NCBI GenBank assembly: GCA_023248635.1
Contig: JAHFED010000008.1
Span: 78,015 to 142,014 of the forward strand
DNA: 64,000 nucleotides
Reading direction: 5' to 3'
Source: Myxococcales bacterium
GTDB lineage: Bacteria > Myxococcota > UBA727 > VGSZ01
Every line of letters starts with the position of its first letter. Position 1 is the stretch's first letter. Below, piece by piece: positions 18,751 to 28,557 of this stretch. The notes under the pieces were generated by a model that made no database searches, had not been told where the DNA came from, and saw nothing but the letters and a program-made list of their open reading frames with translations. The position numbers and the translations under genes are program-made.

Positions 18751-20129
18751 GGCAGGACCTCGTCGCCGGGATCGTCCCAGGCGACGACGACGACGCTGCC
18801 GTGGCGGACCGGACCATCGAGCCGGACCCGCGATCCGCGGGCGCTGAGGAGGAGGGCAGCGACGTCGATGCCATCGCCGTCAACGGCGATGGACAAATCG
18901 CGGAAGCGGGTTGGCAGCTCCACATCTCTCGGTTCTGAAACCATCGATGTGAGGACAACTTGCGGAAGGGGGGCCGGCTCGTCGACGTCGGGAAGGGCGA
19001 CGTCGAAATCGCCGGCGTTGCGCACACCTCCCACCGCGCGGGGTGCCGGGGCCATGTCGGTGGGGGCCAGGCTCAACAGGTCGCTGCCGTCGTCGACGCG
19101 GTGCAGCCATGAGGCCCCCAGGCTTTCGACGGCGACGCCGCGGGCCCGCAGGGCGCCTTGGAGTCCGGCCCGCGCGTGAGACTCGCCGCCCACGAGCCCG
19201 ACGACGTCGCCGGCGCCGACGTCGAAGCCTGCGAGCTTCTCGCTCCACCAGGAATCGCGGAGGGCGGGGAGGCGGAGCTCGAGGTTCACACGCACCAGAG
19301 CCTGACGTTGCTTTTCCTGCAGCGCGCGCAGCGTCGTCGCCAACGCGCGTGCCTTGTCGGACACATCGGGGCCGAGCTGGGCCAGCTTCGACGTCGACGA
19401 CGACAGGGGCGGCACCAGCTCGCTTCCGCTCAAGCCCACCACCGCTGGAGCCCCAGCCACGCCCCTGGCCCTGCGCAAGGCGCGCTCGATGCGTTGGACG
19501 AACCAGGCCCGGCCGACGTCGTCGAAGCCCTTGGTGAACGCTTCTTGGCCCTCGGGTCCCGCGGCTTCGACGAAGAAGGCGGCGACGTCGTGGCACAAAC
19601 CCGCGGCCAGCATGGCTCGGTGTCCGGCGTCGGCGATGGTCTTCCACGAGGGCGATCCGATGAGGGCGGCGTCGTCGAGCAGCAACACACGGCTGTGGGC
19701 GGGGTGCGGTTTGGCCTCGAAGTCGATGATGCGGATGCCCTGGGTCTCGCACGCCGACAGCAAGGCGGCGAAGCGCAGGTGGGTTCGGACTTGGGGCGTC
19801 ACCGCCAACGTCGACGTCGTCAGCTGCTGCGCGAAGGCCAGGAGCAGGGCCGGCAGCGGGGCGGTCTCGGGCCGCGTCGCGGTGGCCGCGATGTCGGGCA
19901 AGCGGCGACAGAGGGCCGCGATGCGACGGGCCTGACCCGGGACCTCCACCAAAGAAAGCAGACGAGCGACGTCGACGCCTTCGTTGCCCTCTGGGCCCGC
20001 GATGGGCCGGAGGGTGACGGGGTCGAACAGGCGAGGGGCCTCTTCGAGGCGCACACGCAAGCCCCCAAAGAGAGAGGGCACCTCGCGGGCGACGAGGACG
20101 CGTTCTGGCAGCAGGGCGGTGACGCTCAC
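18747..20129 (-). CDS. PLD-superfamily-like protein with one HxR...D...GS motif
   Basis: 460 residues from a GTG 10 nt after purA. Residues 122-162 follow the layout of phospholipase-D-type active sites: a helix LLSACETQGIRIIDF, then H145-x-R147, D152 and G158-S159 in AHSRVLLLDDAALIGSPSW. The canonical motif is HxKxxxxD...GSxN; here Lys is Arg and Asn is Ser. Only one such motif is evident, whereas most PLD enzymes need two or dimerise. The C-terminal part (about 320-460) is strand-rich and unrecognised. It may be a nuclease/lipase relative or a non-catalytic derivative. It overlaps the Hsp70-like gene by 4 nt (ATGA). Confidence 0.7.
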   Translation of the reverse strand: MSVTALLPERVLVAREVPSLFGGLRVRLEEAPRLFDPVTLRPIAGPEGNEGVDVARLLSLVEVPGQARRIAALCRRLPDIAATATRPETAPLPALLLAFAQQLTTSTLAVTPQVRTHLRFAALLSACETQGIRIIDFEAKPHPAHSRVLLLDDAALIGSPSWKTIADAGHRAMLAAGLCHDVAAFFVEAAGPEGQEAFTKGFDDVGRAWFVQRIERALRRARGVAGAPAVVGLSGSELVPPLSSSTSKLAQLGPDVSDKARALATTLRALQEKQRQALVRVNLELRLPALRDSWWSEKLAGFDVGAGDVVGLVGGESHARAGLQGALRARGVAVESLGASWLHRVDDGSDLLSLAPTDMAPAPRAVGGVRNAGDFDVALPDVDEPAPLPQVVLTSMVSEPRDVELPTRFRDLSIAVDGDGIDVAALLLSARGSRVRLDGPVRHGSVVVVAWDDPGDEVLP

Positions 20130-20139
20130 GACGTCAACC

Positions 20140-21453
20140 TCAGGCCAAGACGTCGTTCAACACGAGCTCCTGGCCGCGCCCGGGCCCCACGCCAACGATC
20201 GAGAGGCGTACGCCGAGGGACTCCTGCACAAAGCCCAGATAGCGCCGCGCCGCGGGCGGCAGGTCGTCGAGAGAGGCGATGCGCTCGGGCACGCCGTCGA
20301 AACCGGGGAAGGTCTGGTAGACCGGCACCACTTTGTTGAGCGTGCGCACGTCGTGGGGGAAGTTCTTCAAGCGCACGCCGTCGACGTCGTAGGCCGTGGC
20401 CACTTTGATGTCACCAAAGCCCGCCAGCACGTCGAGCTTGGTGATGGCGAGGTCCGTGACTCCGTTGATGCGCACCGCGTACTTCAAGGCCACCAGATCG
20501 AGCCAGCCCGTGCGCCGCGGTCGTCCCGTCGTCGCGCCGAACTCGCCGCCTTTCTGGCGCAACGCCTCGCCTTGAGCGTCGGTGAGCTCGGTGGGAAAGG
20601 GTCCTTCGCCGACGCGGGTCGAGTAGGCCTTCAGGACCGCCAGCACGCGACCGAGCAGATTGGGGCCGACGCCGGAGCCGACGGAGGCATGGGCCGCCAG
20701 ACAATTCGACGACGTCACGAAGGGGTAGGTGCCGTGATCGAGATCGAGCAGCGCGCCCTGGGCTCCCTCGAAGAGCACGCGTTTGCCAGCGGCGTGGGCC
20801 TCCGCGATGCGCGCGCCGGCGTCGTCGACGCAGGGCTTCAGCTTCTGTCCTTGCTCGCGCAGGCGCGCGATCATGTGCTCGAGCTCCTCGCCGCGGTAGA
20901 CCTCGCCGTCGAGGGCTTCGAGCACGCTGTTGGCGTACATGACGCCGTGGCGCACGAATTCCGCGACGCGATCGGGCTCGACCAGATCGTGCACCCGCAG
21001 CCCGCGCCGCGCCGCCTTGTCCTCATAGGCCGGGCCGATGCCGCGACCCGTCGTGCCGATCTTGCGCGTGCCCTTGGCCGCTTCGCGGGCTTTGTCGACC
21101 CGCTTGTGGAAAGGAAGGATGACGTGGGCCTGGTCGGCAATGACGAGGCGCGGTCCGCCAGCGCCGGCGCCGAGATCGAGGAGGCCGCGCGCGCTCAGCA
21201 TCTCCATCTCTTGCAGGAGCACCTCGGGATCGATCACGCACCCGGGTCCGATGACGCAGAGCTTGTCTTTGTGCAGCACGCCCGAAGGCACCAAATGCAG
21301 GATGGTGGTGACGCCGTCGACGACGACGGTGTGTCCGGCGTTGTTGCCGCCGTGGAAGCGGACGACGACGTCGGCCTGTTCTGAGAGCCGGTCGACGATG
21401 CGGCCCTTGCCTTCGTCGCCCCACTGCGCCCCGATGCATACGGCATTGCTCAC
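20140..21453 (-). CDS. purA: Adenylosuccinate synthetase
   Basis: 437 residues, normal for the family. PurA joins IMP and aspartate using GTP to give adenylosuccinate, the first committed step to AMP. The signature N-terminus (AVCIGAQWGDEGKGRIVD) and HGGNNAGHTVVV are intact, as are the IMP-loop segment GTTGRGIGPAYEDKAARRGLRV and the late GATTGRPRRTGWLDL. I chose the GTG giving VSNAVCIGAQWGDEGKG, which matches the family N-terminus; an upstream TTG at 21492 would add 13 unrelated residues. It heads the dense minus-strand series: the PLD-like gene begins 10 nt after its stop. Confidence 0.96.
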   Translation of the reverse strand: MSNAVCIGAQWGDEGKGRIVDRLSEQADVVVRFHGGNNAGHTVVVDGVTTILHLVPSGVLHKDKLCVIGPGCVIDPEVLLQEMEMLSARGLLDLGAGAGGPRLVIADQAHVILPFHKRVDKAREAAKGTRKIGTTGRGIGPAYEDKAARRGLRVHDLVEPDRVAEFVRHGVMYANSVLEALDGEVYRGEELEHMIARLREQGQKLKPCVDDAGARIAEAHAAGKRVLFEGAQGALLDLDHGTYPFVTSSNCLAAHASVGSGVGPNLLGRVLAVLKAYSTRVGEGPFPTELTDAQGEALRQKGGEFGATTGRPRRTGWLDLVALKYAVRINGVTDLAITKLDVLAGFGDIKVATAYDVDGVRLKNFPHDVRTLNKVVPVYQTFPGFDGVPERIASLDDLPPAARRYLGFVQESLGVRLSIVGVGPGRGQELVLNDVLA

Positions 21454-21543
21454 GTCGTCGACTCCCGGTCCGGTGTGGCCCTGTGCGCGCAAGGTGTGGC
21501 TGTTCTGGGAAACGATGACAAGGCCGCCGGACCAGGGCCGTCG

Positions 21544-22395
21544 TCAGAATTTCCCGTTGTCGTTCTTGCGTTCGCTGCGGGGCGGGATGGTCTCGACGAC
21601 GTCCCAGTGTTCGGCGATCTTGCCGCCAGCGACGCGGAACAGATCGTAGAAGGCCGTCGAGCGCCCGTCGACCTTGCCTTGGCTCATGGCCAACACGAAA
21701 TTGCCCTCGCCGAGCACCTGGTGGATGCCCTGGTAGCGGGGCAGCGTCCGCAGAGCGGCCGTGAGCGACGCCGTGCCGTCGGCGCGCGTCGGGTTGTGCT
21801 CGACCAAACGATCGCCGTCGAAGTAGTGTGAAATATTGTCCAACTTTCCATGAACGAGAACATCGTCGACGTAGCTCTTGATCAGGATCTTGTTGGCCTC
21901 AGTCTTATCAAGATCTTCCAGGGAGAACGGACCGTCGGTCATGGTGTGGCCGCTCGGCGTATCGCCGGGCACGTCCTGCAGATTGTCCCAGTGCTCGACG
22001 ACCTTTCCGGCCTGAAAGCGGAAGACGTCGATGGTCGCCTTGGGCCCAAACAGATAGGCGGAGCTGTGGGTGACGACGGTGTCGCCGTCCTGAAAAACAC
22101 GCAGGGGCCTCATCTTGATCAGAGGACCCGGCATCACTTTTAGAATGCTGATGAGGTTCTTCAATCCAGCAGGTCCGCCCTCGGCGGCGAGGTTGTGCTG
22201 GATGTAGTGTTCGGCGTCGTAGGCCTGAAAGGGCGCTTCGTCGCCGGTCTCGAAGGCGGCCAACAGGGCGACGGCGGTGCGTTTTTCGGGGGTGCACGCC
22301 AGCACCGGATCTTGGGCAGTGGCCGTCGGCGCCGTCGTCGCGCACGAGGTGGCGATGACCAGCGCGAGGGAGCAGTGGCGGTGGGCTTGGGACAT
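21544..22395 (-). CDS. Lipoprotein with two tandem SnoaL-like domains
   Basis: 283 residues. A short signal with a probable lipobox (VIATSC) precedes two related alpha+beta-barrel halves. Each half has the SnoaL/NTF2-like pattern: a helix, an HYIQHN or HYFDGDRLVEHNP motif, and a C-terminal strand pair ending in HWDNLQDVP or HWDVVETIP. This is the pattern of proteins annotated as predicted SnoaL-like polyketide-cyclase/aldol-type proteins; the substrate is unknown and many members are not enzymes. It is upstream of purA on the same strand with a 90-nt gap, so co-transcription is uncertain. An AT-richer codon patch lies at about 21,825-21,915. Confidence 0.8.
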   Translation of the reverse strand: MSQAHRHCSLALVIATSCATTAPTATAQDPVLACTPEKRTAVALLAAFETGDEAPFQAYDAEHYIQHNLAAEGGPAGLKNLISILKVMPGPLIKMRPLRVFQDGDTVVTHSSAYLFGPKATIDVFRFQAGKVVEHWDNLQDVPGDTPSGHTMTDGPFSLEDLDKTEANKILIKSYVDDVLVHGKLDNISHYFDGDRLVEHNPTRADGTASLTAALRTLPRYQGIHQVLGEGNFVLAMSQGKVDGRSTAFYDLFRVAGGKIAEHWDVVETIPPRSERKNDNGKF

Positions 22396-22508
22396 GCGGT
22401 GGAGATCCCCCGACCCGCCGTCGACGTCAAGACGCAGAGGGGGCTGACGTTTGTGGACCCCGCAGCCACCCCTTGCGCGCTGGCGCTGACGACGTCATCT
22501 GAGCCCTC

Positions 22509-22871
22509 ATGCGCCGCATCGAGCTTCAAAAGACCTGGCACTTCGAGGCGGCCCGTCGCCTGACGGGGCTCCCTGCCGATCACCGGTGCGCACGGCTGCA
22601 CGGATCGAGCTTCACCGTCGAAGTCACCGTCGAAGCCCCCATCGACAACGCCACCGGCTGGGTCATCGACTTCGATGTCATGGAACGGGTGTGGCAGCCG
22701 GTGCACGATCAGCTCGATCATCGCTTGCTCAACGACGTCGACGGCTTGGCGAATCCCACCACCGAGCACATCGCGCTGTGGCTCCTGCAGCGGCTGAGCT
22801 TTGAGGGCGCCAAGGTGCGACGGGTGTCTGTGGCCGAATTGCCCACGGCCAAGGTCACCGTCTACGCATGA
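22509..22871 (+). CDS. QueD/PTPS-family protein lacking two zinc ligands
   Basis: 120 residues, collinear with E. coli QueD (6-carboxytetrahydropterin synthase), which makes the precursor of queuosine from dihydroneopterin triphosphate. Catalytic positions known from E. coli are kept: C27, D70, H71 and E110. Of the three zinc-binding histidines (16, 31, 33), only H31 remains: HFEAARRL has Arg at 16 and RLHGSSF has Ser at 33. The motif GWVIDFDVM and LNDVDGLANPTTEHIA are otherwise typical. The enzyme may be inactive, use a different metal site or have a new role. Its stop overlaps the next gene's ATG (ATGA), linking it to DUF58/VWA genes rather than to queuosine genes. Confidence 0.85.
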   Translation: MRRIELQKTWHFEAARRLTGLPADHRCARLHGSSFTVEVTVEAPIDNATGWVIDFDVMERVWQPVHDQLDHRLLNDVDGLANPTTEHIALWLLQRLSFEGAKVRRVSVAELPTAKVTVYA

Positions 22872-23784
22872 CACCCGGCAAGAGCTCCCGCGCACTCGAG
22901 GACGAGGAGCTCAAGGCCCTGCTCGCCCGGGTCCGACAAGTGGAGCTGCGGGCCAAGAAGAAGTCGTCGGCGTCGACGACGGGGGCCTGGCATTCTCGTT
23001 ACAAGGGTCGGGGCATGGCCTTCTCCGAGAGCCGGGCCTTCGCCGACGGTGACGATCCGCGGCACGTCGATTGGCGCGCCACCGCGCGCACGGGCGAGCT
23101 CTATGTGAAGCAATTCGTCGAAGAGCGGGAGCTCACGCTGCTGCTCGTCGTCGACATCTCGGGCTCGATGACCACCGGTTCGCGCGCCCGGCTGCGTCGA
23201 CAGCTCGCCGCCGAAGTGAGCGCCGTGCTCGCCCTCTCGGCGTCGAAGAACCAGGACAAGGTCGGACTCGTGGCCTTCACCGACGTCCCCGAGCGGCTGG
23301 TGCAACCAGGCAAGGGCCGGCCCCACACCTTGAGGGTCATCCGCGACGTGCTCGCGCTGCGCCCGCGATCGTTGAAGACGGCGTTGGCCCCTGCTCTCGA
23401 GGTCGCGGGTCATTTGGTGCGCCAGCGCTCCATCATCGTCGTCGTCAGCGACTTCGTCGGCGTCGCCCTGCCGCTCGATCGCCTGCGCGCGCTCGCCCTG
23501 CGCCACGATGTCGCCGTCGTCGAAATCCGCGATCCCCTCGATCACACCTTGCCCGACGTCGGCCTCCTCAGCGTGCGCGACGCCGAGAGCGGCCGGCAGA
23601 CCCTCGTCGACACCTCTGATGCCCGCGTGGTCTCGGCCTTTCGCGATCGGCATCTGCAGACCGTGAAGAGGAGGGAGAGCGAGCTGCAGCGCGCCGGCGT
23701 CGATCACGTCGTCGTGGGAATGGGCGACGACGACGCCTTGTTGCCCCTGCTTCGTTTCCTGCGGCAGCGATCCCGGAGGATGTC

Positions 23785-23788
<4 letters not shown>
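22868..23788 (+). CDS. DUF58 / VWA-like protein (MoxR-associated type)
   Basis: 306 residues. The DUF58 signature GDDPRHVDWRATARTGELYVKQF (61-83) is followed by a VWA-like fold with a MIDAS start DISGSM at 96-101. Such proteins typically work with MoxR AAA+ ATPases and Bat proteins in envelope stress or protein maturation; the precise function is unclear. No moxR gene is in the window, although one usually precedes DUF58. The start ATG overlaps the queD-like stop, and the stop overlaps the next gene's GTG. Confidence 0.9.
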
Positions 23789-24779
<991 letters not shown>

Positions 24780-24783
<4 letters not shown>

Positions 24784-25829
24784 ACGGGCTCCACTCGGTC
24801 TGGATCGCGTTGAACGCCAACGGTGTGCGCAGCATCGAGCTCGAGCACCGCTGGTGGTTGCTGGGCCTGATCCCCATCGCTGCCGTCGTCGTCGTCGCCT
24901 TCTTTCTCGATCGGGCGCGTCCCACGCTGCGTTTTGCCCGCGGCGACGAAGCCCATGCCCTGCCCCGCGGAGCCGGTGCTGCTGCCCGCACGATCTCGAT
25001 GGTGCTCGTCGCGGTGGCGGCGCTGCTCGTGACTGTGGCGCTGTCTGGTCCCTTCGTGCGCGGAGAGCCCGATGCGGCGACGTCGGAAGGCATCGACATC
25101 GTCGTCGCCCTCGACGTCTCTGGGTCCATGCGGGCCGCGGATTTCAGGCCCAAGGATCGGATCTCCGTCGCCAAAGAAGTCATTCGCGATCATGTGCTCT
25201 CGCGCCCGCGCGATCGCGTCGGCCTCGTCGTCTTCGCCGGCGAAGCCTTCACCCAGGCGCCCCTGACCCATGACAAAGCGCTGCTCGCGACCGTGCTCGA
25301 CGGCGTCCGCAGCGGCGTCATCGCCGACGGAACGGCCATCGGTGACGGCTTGGCTTTGGCCTTGGCCCGCTTGGAGACATCCAAAGCCAAAACCAAGACC
25401 GTGATCCTCTTGAGCGACGGCGACAACAATGCGGGGCAGCTCGCTCCCGAGACCTCGCTCTCGATGGCCAAGGAGCTGTCGATCAAGGTCTTCACGATCC
25501 TGGTCGGCAAGGGCGGGCGCGTCCCCTTCCCCGACGGCGTCGACATCTTTGGGGCGCCTCGTTTTGTCACCGTTGACATGCCGGTGAATCCAGCGCTGTT
25601 GAAGCAGATCGCCCGCGATACTGGCGCCAGCTTTTTTCAAGCAACCGATAAGAAATCGCTAGAAACCAGCTTTCAAAAGATATTGGAAGCTCTCGACAGG
25701 AGCGTGCTCGAGGGCACGCCATCGGTGCGAAAACCGCTGCCGCTGGGCGTGCTGCTGTTCTTCCCTGCGTTCGTTCTGCTCGTTGCCGCTGCGATTTTGC
25801 GACTGACACGGGGCTCCATCGTGCCCTGA
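24780..25829 (+). CDS. BatA-like VWA membrane protein
   Basis: 349 residues. Two N-terminal membrane helices (about 26-43 and 73-90), a VWA domain with complete MIDAS start DVSGSM (112-117) and GTAIGDGLALALARL, VILLSDGDNNAG, then a C-terminal membrane helix (about 325-343). This is the standard BatA topology, with the VWA domain in the periplasm. The family is linked to MoxR ATPases; molecular role unknown. It ends the four-gene unit queD-like / DUF58 / BatD-like / BatA. An AT-rich codon patch occupies about 25,615-25,690 near the 3' end of the VWA region. Confidence 0.9.
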
Positions 25830-26240
25830 GCAATGCTGGAAAATCGACAAACGATGCCCCTGGGCCCTCCCCGAAAAAAACTGTGGTGAAACGCGCGCCC
25901 TCCCCCACGCACGTCCCAACGCGTCAGGGGCATAGCGGCCCTGACGACGTTGACGTCCACCAGAAACGGCCTCCGCAGGCCGTTCCCCTGCCGGTCCGTG
26001 CCTCACGCTCGTGAGTCACCCGGCCTCGCCTTTCCTTGTGCGTCTTCGTCGCGGCCCGGACCGCGGAAACACGCTCTCCCTTGGGTGGCCAGCCCCCTCA
26101 CAGCCCTTTGCTCCGCCGGCGGACATCCCAAGCGATGTGCCAGGGCGCCAAGGCGGGAGAGCGCGACAGACGAGCTCGGAGAGATCGAGATCGTTCCAAA
26201 CCTCATCTCTCCGACGATGTTGGCATCTCTGCAGATTCGC
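25830..26240. other. 411-nt convergent intergenic region with three hairpins
   Basis: No credible gene. Three strong inverted repeats are visible: 25922-25946 (CGTCAGGG/CCCTGACG), 25965-25984 (AACGGCCT/AGGCCGTT around CCGC) and 26176-26214 (TCGGAGAGAT/ATCTCTCCGA, 10 bp). A smaller one is at 26002-26015. A run of seven A at 25875-25881 would give U7 on the minus strand but has no adjacent hairpin. The region could hold terminators for the converging genes or a structured RNA; I recognise no known RNA family. Confidence 0.5.
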
Positions 26241-26522
26241 TCAGCGCAGGGTCAGCACGCACGCGACCAGCACCACGGCCAGTCCAATGAAGCCGACGAT
26301 GACCTGGTCTCGATCAATGCGAACCCGCTCCATCAGCCGATCCACCGCAGCCTTGGCATCCGACGACGAAGCCTTCGCCGCCAGCTGTCGCACCAAAGAA
26401 AAGTTGCCGACGTCGAACGCGGTCTGGATGCGCGCTGCCTCCGCATCGGCCGCAGCGGTCGCAGGGACTGGTTGGTCACCGGCGCTCGCGGACGACGACC
26501 CGGACTTCTTCTTCTTTGCCAT
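26241..26522 (-). CDS. Small tail-anchored protein
   Basis: 93 residues. It starts MAKKKKSGSSSASAG, has a charged helical middle (QTAFDVGNFSLVRQLAAKASSSDAKAAVDRLMERV) and ends in one membrane helix (VGFIGLAVVLVACVLTL) at the extreme C-terminus, so the N-terminal part faces the cytoplasm. The middle helices resemble half a TPR unit. It begins 14 nt after the amidohydrolase stop and is probably co-transcribed. Function unknown. Confidence 0.75.
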   Translation of the reverse strand: MAKKKKSGSSSASAGDQPVPATAAADAEAARIQTAFDVGNFSLVRQLAAKASSSDAKAAVDRLMERVRIDRDQVIVGFIGLAVVLVACVLTLR

Positions 26523-26536
26523 GAGCCTGTCCTGCT

Positions 26537-28270
26537 TCACGGAGCGGGTTGTCGCAAGCGCCCTGAAACCACCGTGCCCAAGGGTCTGGCCGTCAACCAG
26601 ATGCGGGGATCGGGATCCGCAGCGGCGTCGACGTCGAACAAGGAGACGTCGAAGAACATGCCTGGGGTCAGCGCGCCGTCGTGTCGTTCGAGGTTGACCG
26701 CCCACGCCGCACCCCGAGCGAAGGCTTGCAGAGCCTGGCCCGTGGTGAGCTTCTGGTCCGGCGCAAAGCCACCGGTCGGGTTTCCCTGGTGATCCTGGCG
26801 TGTGATGGCAGCGTAGATGCCCCAGGCTGGTCGCACGTCTTCGACGGGAGCATCCGATCCGAAGGCCAGATCCGCGCCGCTGTCGACGACGCTCTTCCAG
26901 GCGTACGCGCCCTTGAGCCGTTCCTTCCCCACGCGGGCTTCGGCCCAGCGCATGTCGCTGGTCGCATGTGTGGGCTGCATCGACGCGGTGATGCGCGGGA
27001 CATAAAGGCGCGCGATGTCGTCGACGGCCAGCACCTGGGCATGCTCGAGCCGATCGCGGATGTCGACGACGTGGTGCTTGGTGAGCAGATCGATCACGGT
27101 GCGGTTCGCCCGATCGCCGATGGCATGCACGGCGGCTTGGTACCCCTTGGCGTGCACCCGTTCGATGCGGGCCTCGAGCACAGCGGGCTCGGTCACCAGC
27201 AATCCGCGGTTCTTCGGGTCGTCGGCGTAGTCCTCGAGCAAGGCTGCGCCCCGCGAACCCAGGGCGCCGTCGGCGTACAATTTTACGCCCATGAAATACA
27301 ACATTTCAGAGTTCTTTACGCTACCGAGAAAGTCGTAGGCTGCGTCTTCGGCACCGTCGAGGTACACAAAAACCCGCACCGGTAACTGACCATCCTGATC
27401 GAGCTTTAACAACATCTTGGCCGAGGCCACGCTCATGCCCATGTCGTGAACAGCCACCAGGCCAGCGTCGGCGCACGCGCGCAGCCCGGCCACCAGCCAG
27501 CGCTCGCGATCGGCGTCGGTGGGGGCGGGTAGATGGGCCGCAACCAGGTCCATCGCGTTGTCGACGAGGACGCCGGTGGGTTCGCCTTTGTCGTCGCGCA
27601 GGATGCGGCCACCGACGGGATCGAGGGTGGCCTTGGTGATGCCTGCTTTGTCGAGCAGCGCCTTGTTCAGCAGTGCCGCGTGGCCGTCGACGCGCGTCAG
27701 GTAGACCGGCACGTTCGCCGCTCCCTCGAGGTCCCTCCACGTCGGAAACAGCTTCCGAGGAAAGCGGGATTGATCCCAACCGCGACCCTTGATGAGGGTG
27801 AAGGCCGGGTGCTGCTTGGCGAAGGCGGCAACGCCCGCTTTGAGCTGCGCTGGCGACGATGTCGTCGTCAGGTCCAGATCTTCGTGTCCTTGCCCGATGC
27901 CTTCGATGTGCAGATGCGCATCGTGAAGCCCCGCGACGGCCAGGGCGCCGGGCAAGGTTACGGTCTTGTAGGGGTTGGGGTTGGGAATGGCGCGCAGCAG
28001 GGCCCGCACGCGACCAAATTCGTCCGCCAGCACCATGCGCGCTTCGGGAACGAAGTCTTCGCCCGTCACAAAGCGTGGTCCGATGTAGGCGGTGAGCTGC
28101 TTGCCGATCGGAATGACGGGATGGGGCTCAGGGCGGGTGCGGGCGTCGATGACCTCTGGCGGCCTGACGGCGAGCTCCGAGAACGTTGCCTCGACGGGAC
28201 CACTGGGCGCCGGGAGCGAAGGGCCCGGTGCGCAGGCGACAAGGGCGAGGGCGAAGGCAATGCAGCGCAT
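26537..28270 (-). CDS. Amidohydrolase lipoprotein (YtcJ-like, amidohydrolase 3)
   Basis: 577 residues. The start chosen places a lipoprotein signal first (MRCIAFALALVAC, Cys13); the frame is open 56 codons further upstream but that sequence is unlike the family. The TIM-barrel metal site begins LHDAHLHIEG (115-124), where two His of an HxH pair bind metal. Later signatures are YLTRVDGHAALLNKALLDKAG, GALGSRGAALLEDY, AVHAIGDRANRTVIDLL and FGSDAPVEDV. Members hydrolyse N-substituted formamides and similar amides; the substrate here is unknown. An AT-rich codon patch lies around 27,280-27,320. The gene diverges from gltJ. Confidence 0.9.
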   Translation of the reverse strand: MRCIAFALALVACAPGPSLPAPSGPVEATFSELAVRPPEVIDARTRPEPHPVIPIGKQLTAYIGPRFVTGEDFVPEARMVLADEFGRVRALLRAIPNPNPYKTVTLPGALAVAGLHDAHLHIEGIGQGHEDLDLTTTSSPAQLKAGVAAFAKQHPAFTLIKGRGWDQSRFPRKLFPTWRDLEGAANVPVYLTRVDGHAALLNKALLDKAGITKATLDPVGGRILRDDKGEPTGVLVDNAMDLVAAHLPAPTDADRERWLVAGLRACADAGLVAVHDMGMSVASAKMLLKLDQDGQLPVRVFVYLDGAEDAAYDFLGSVKNSEMLYFMGVKLYADGALGSRGAALLEDYADDPKNRGLLVTEPAVLEARIERVHAKGYQAAVHAIGDRANRTVIDLLTKHHVVDIRDRLEHAQVLAVDDIARLYVPRITASMQPTHATSDMRWAEARVGKERLKGAYAWKSVVDSGADLAFGSDAPVEDVRPAWGIYAAITRQDHQGNPTGGFAPDQKLTTGQALQAFARGAAWAVNLERHDGALTPGMFFDVSLFDVDAAADPDPRIWLTARPLGTVVSGRLRQPAP

Positions 28271-28399
28271 CCCTCCGCCTACCACGAGCAACGCAAGACG
28301 CAGACCCGAACCTGCATGCCAAGCAGGGCAAAGGGCGCGTTCCACGACGAGCAGCAAGTTGACCCGCCGTCGGCGCCGCCGGTAGTTTGGCCGTTGGTG

Positions 28400-28425
28400 T
28401 TCAAGACGCGCCAGCGTCTGGAACC
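28400..28425. repeat. Copy 2 of dispersed palindrome (upstream of gltJ)
   Basis: TTCAAGACGCGCCAGCGTCT followed by GGAACC in the 287-nt divergent region between the amidohydrolase gene and gltJ. The first 20 bases are identical to the copies at 13048 and 45694-45713 (inverted). Confidence 0.65.
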
Positions 28426-28433
28426 ATCGAAGC

Positions 28434-28457
28434 TTCAAGACGCAGAGGCGTCCTGAA
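28434..28457. repeat. Degenerate neighbouring palindrome
   Basis: TTCAAGACGC-AGAG-GCGTCCTGAA: the same outer arms as the dispersed palindrome with a different centre, 8 nt after copy 2. Its first part shares TCAAGACGCAGAGG with an intergenic site at 22427-22440. Two such elements in a row suggest an operator pair or a repeat cluster. Confidence 0.5.
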
Positions 28458-28557
28458 TGGAGATCCTCGGCGCCCCTGGCGCGTTGGGATCGTCGTGGGC
28501 GTCTCGCCGAGGCGCGCGTCCGGTGGTCGGGTTTGGCTGAGGTTTGGGGAGCCGCGC

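Noticed and set aside
28271..28438. N-terminal extension of the amidohydrolase frame
   Set aside because: It would bury a clear lipoprotein signal and is Arg-rich low-complexity; it also runs over the palindromic repeat.
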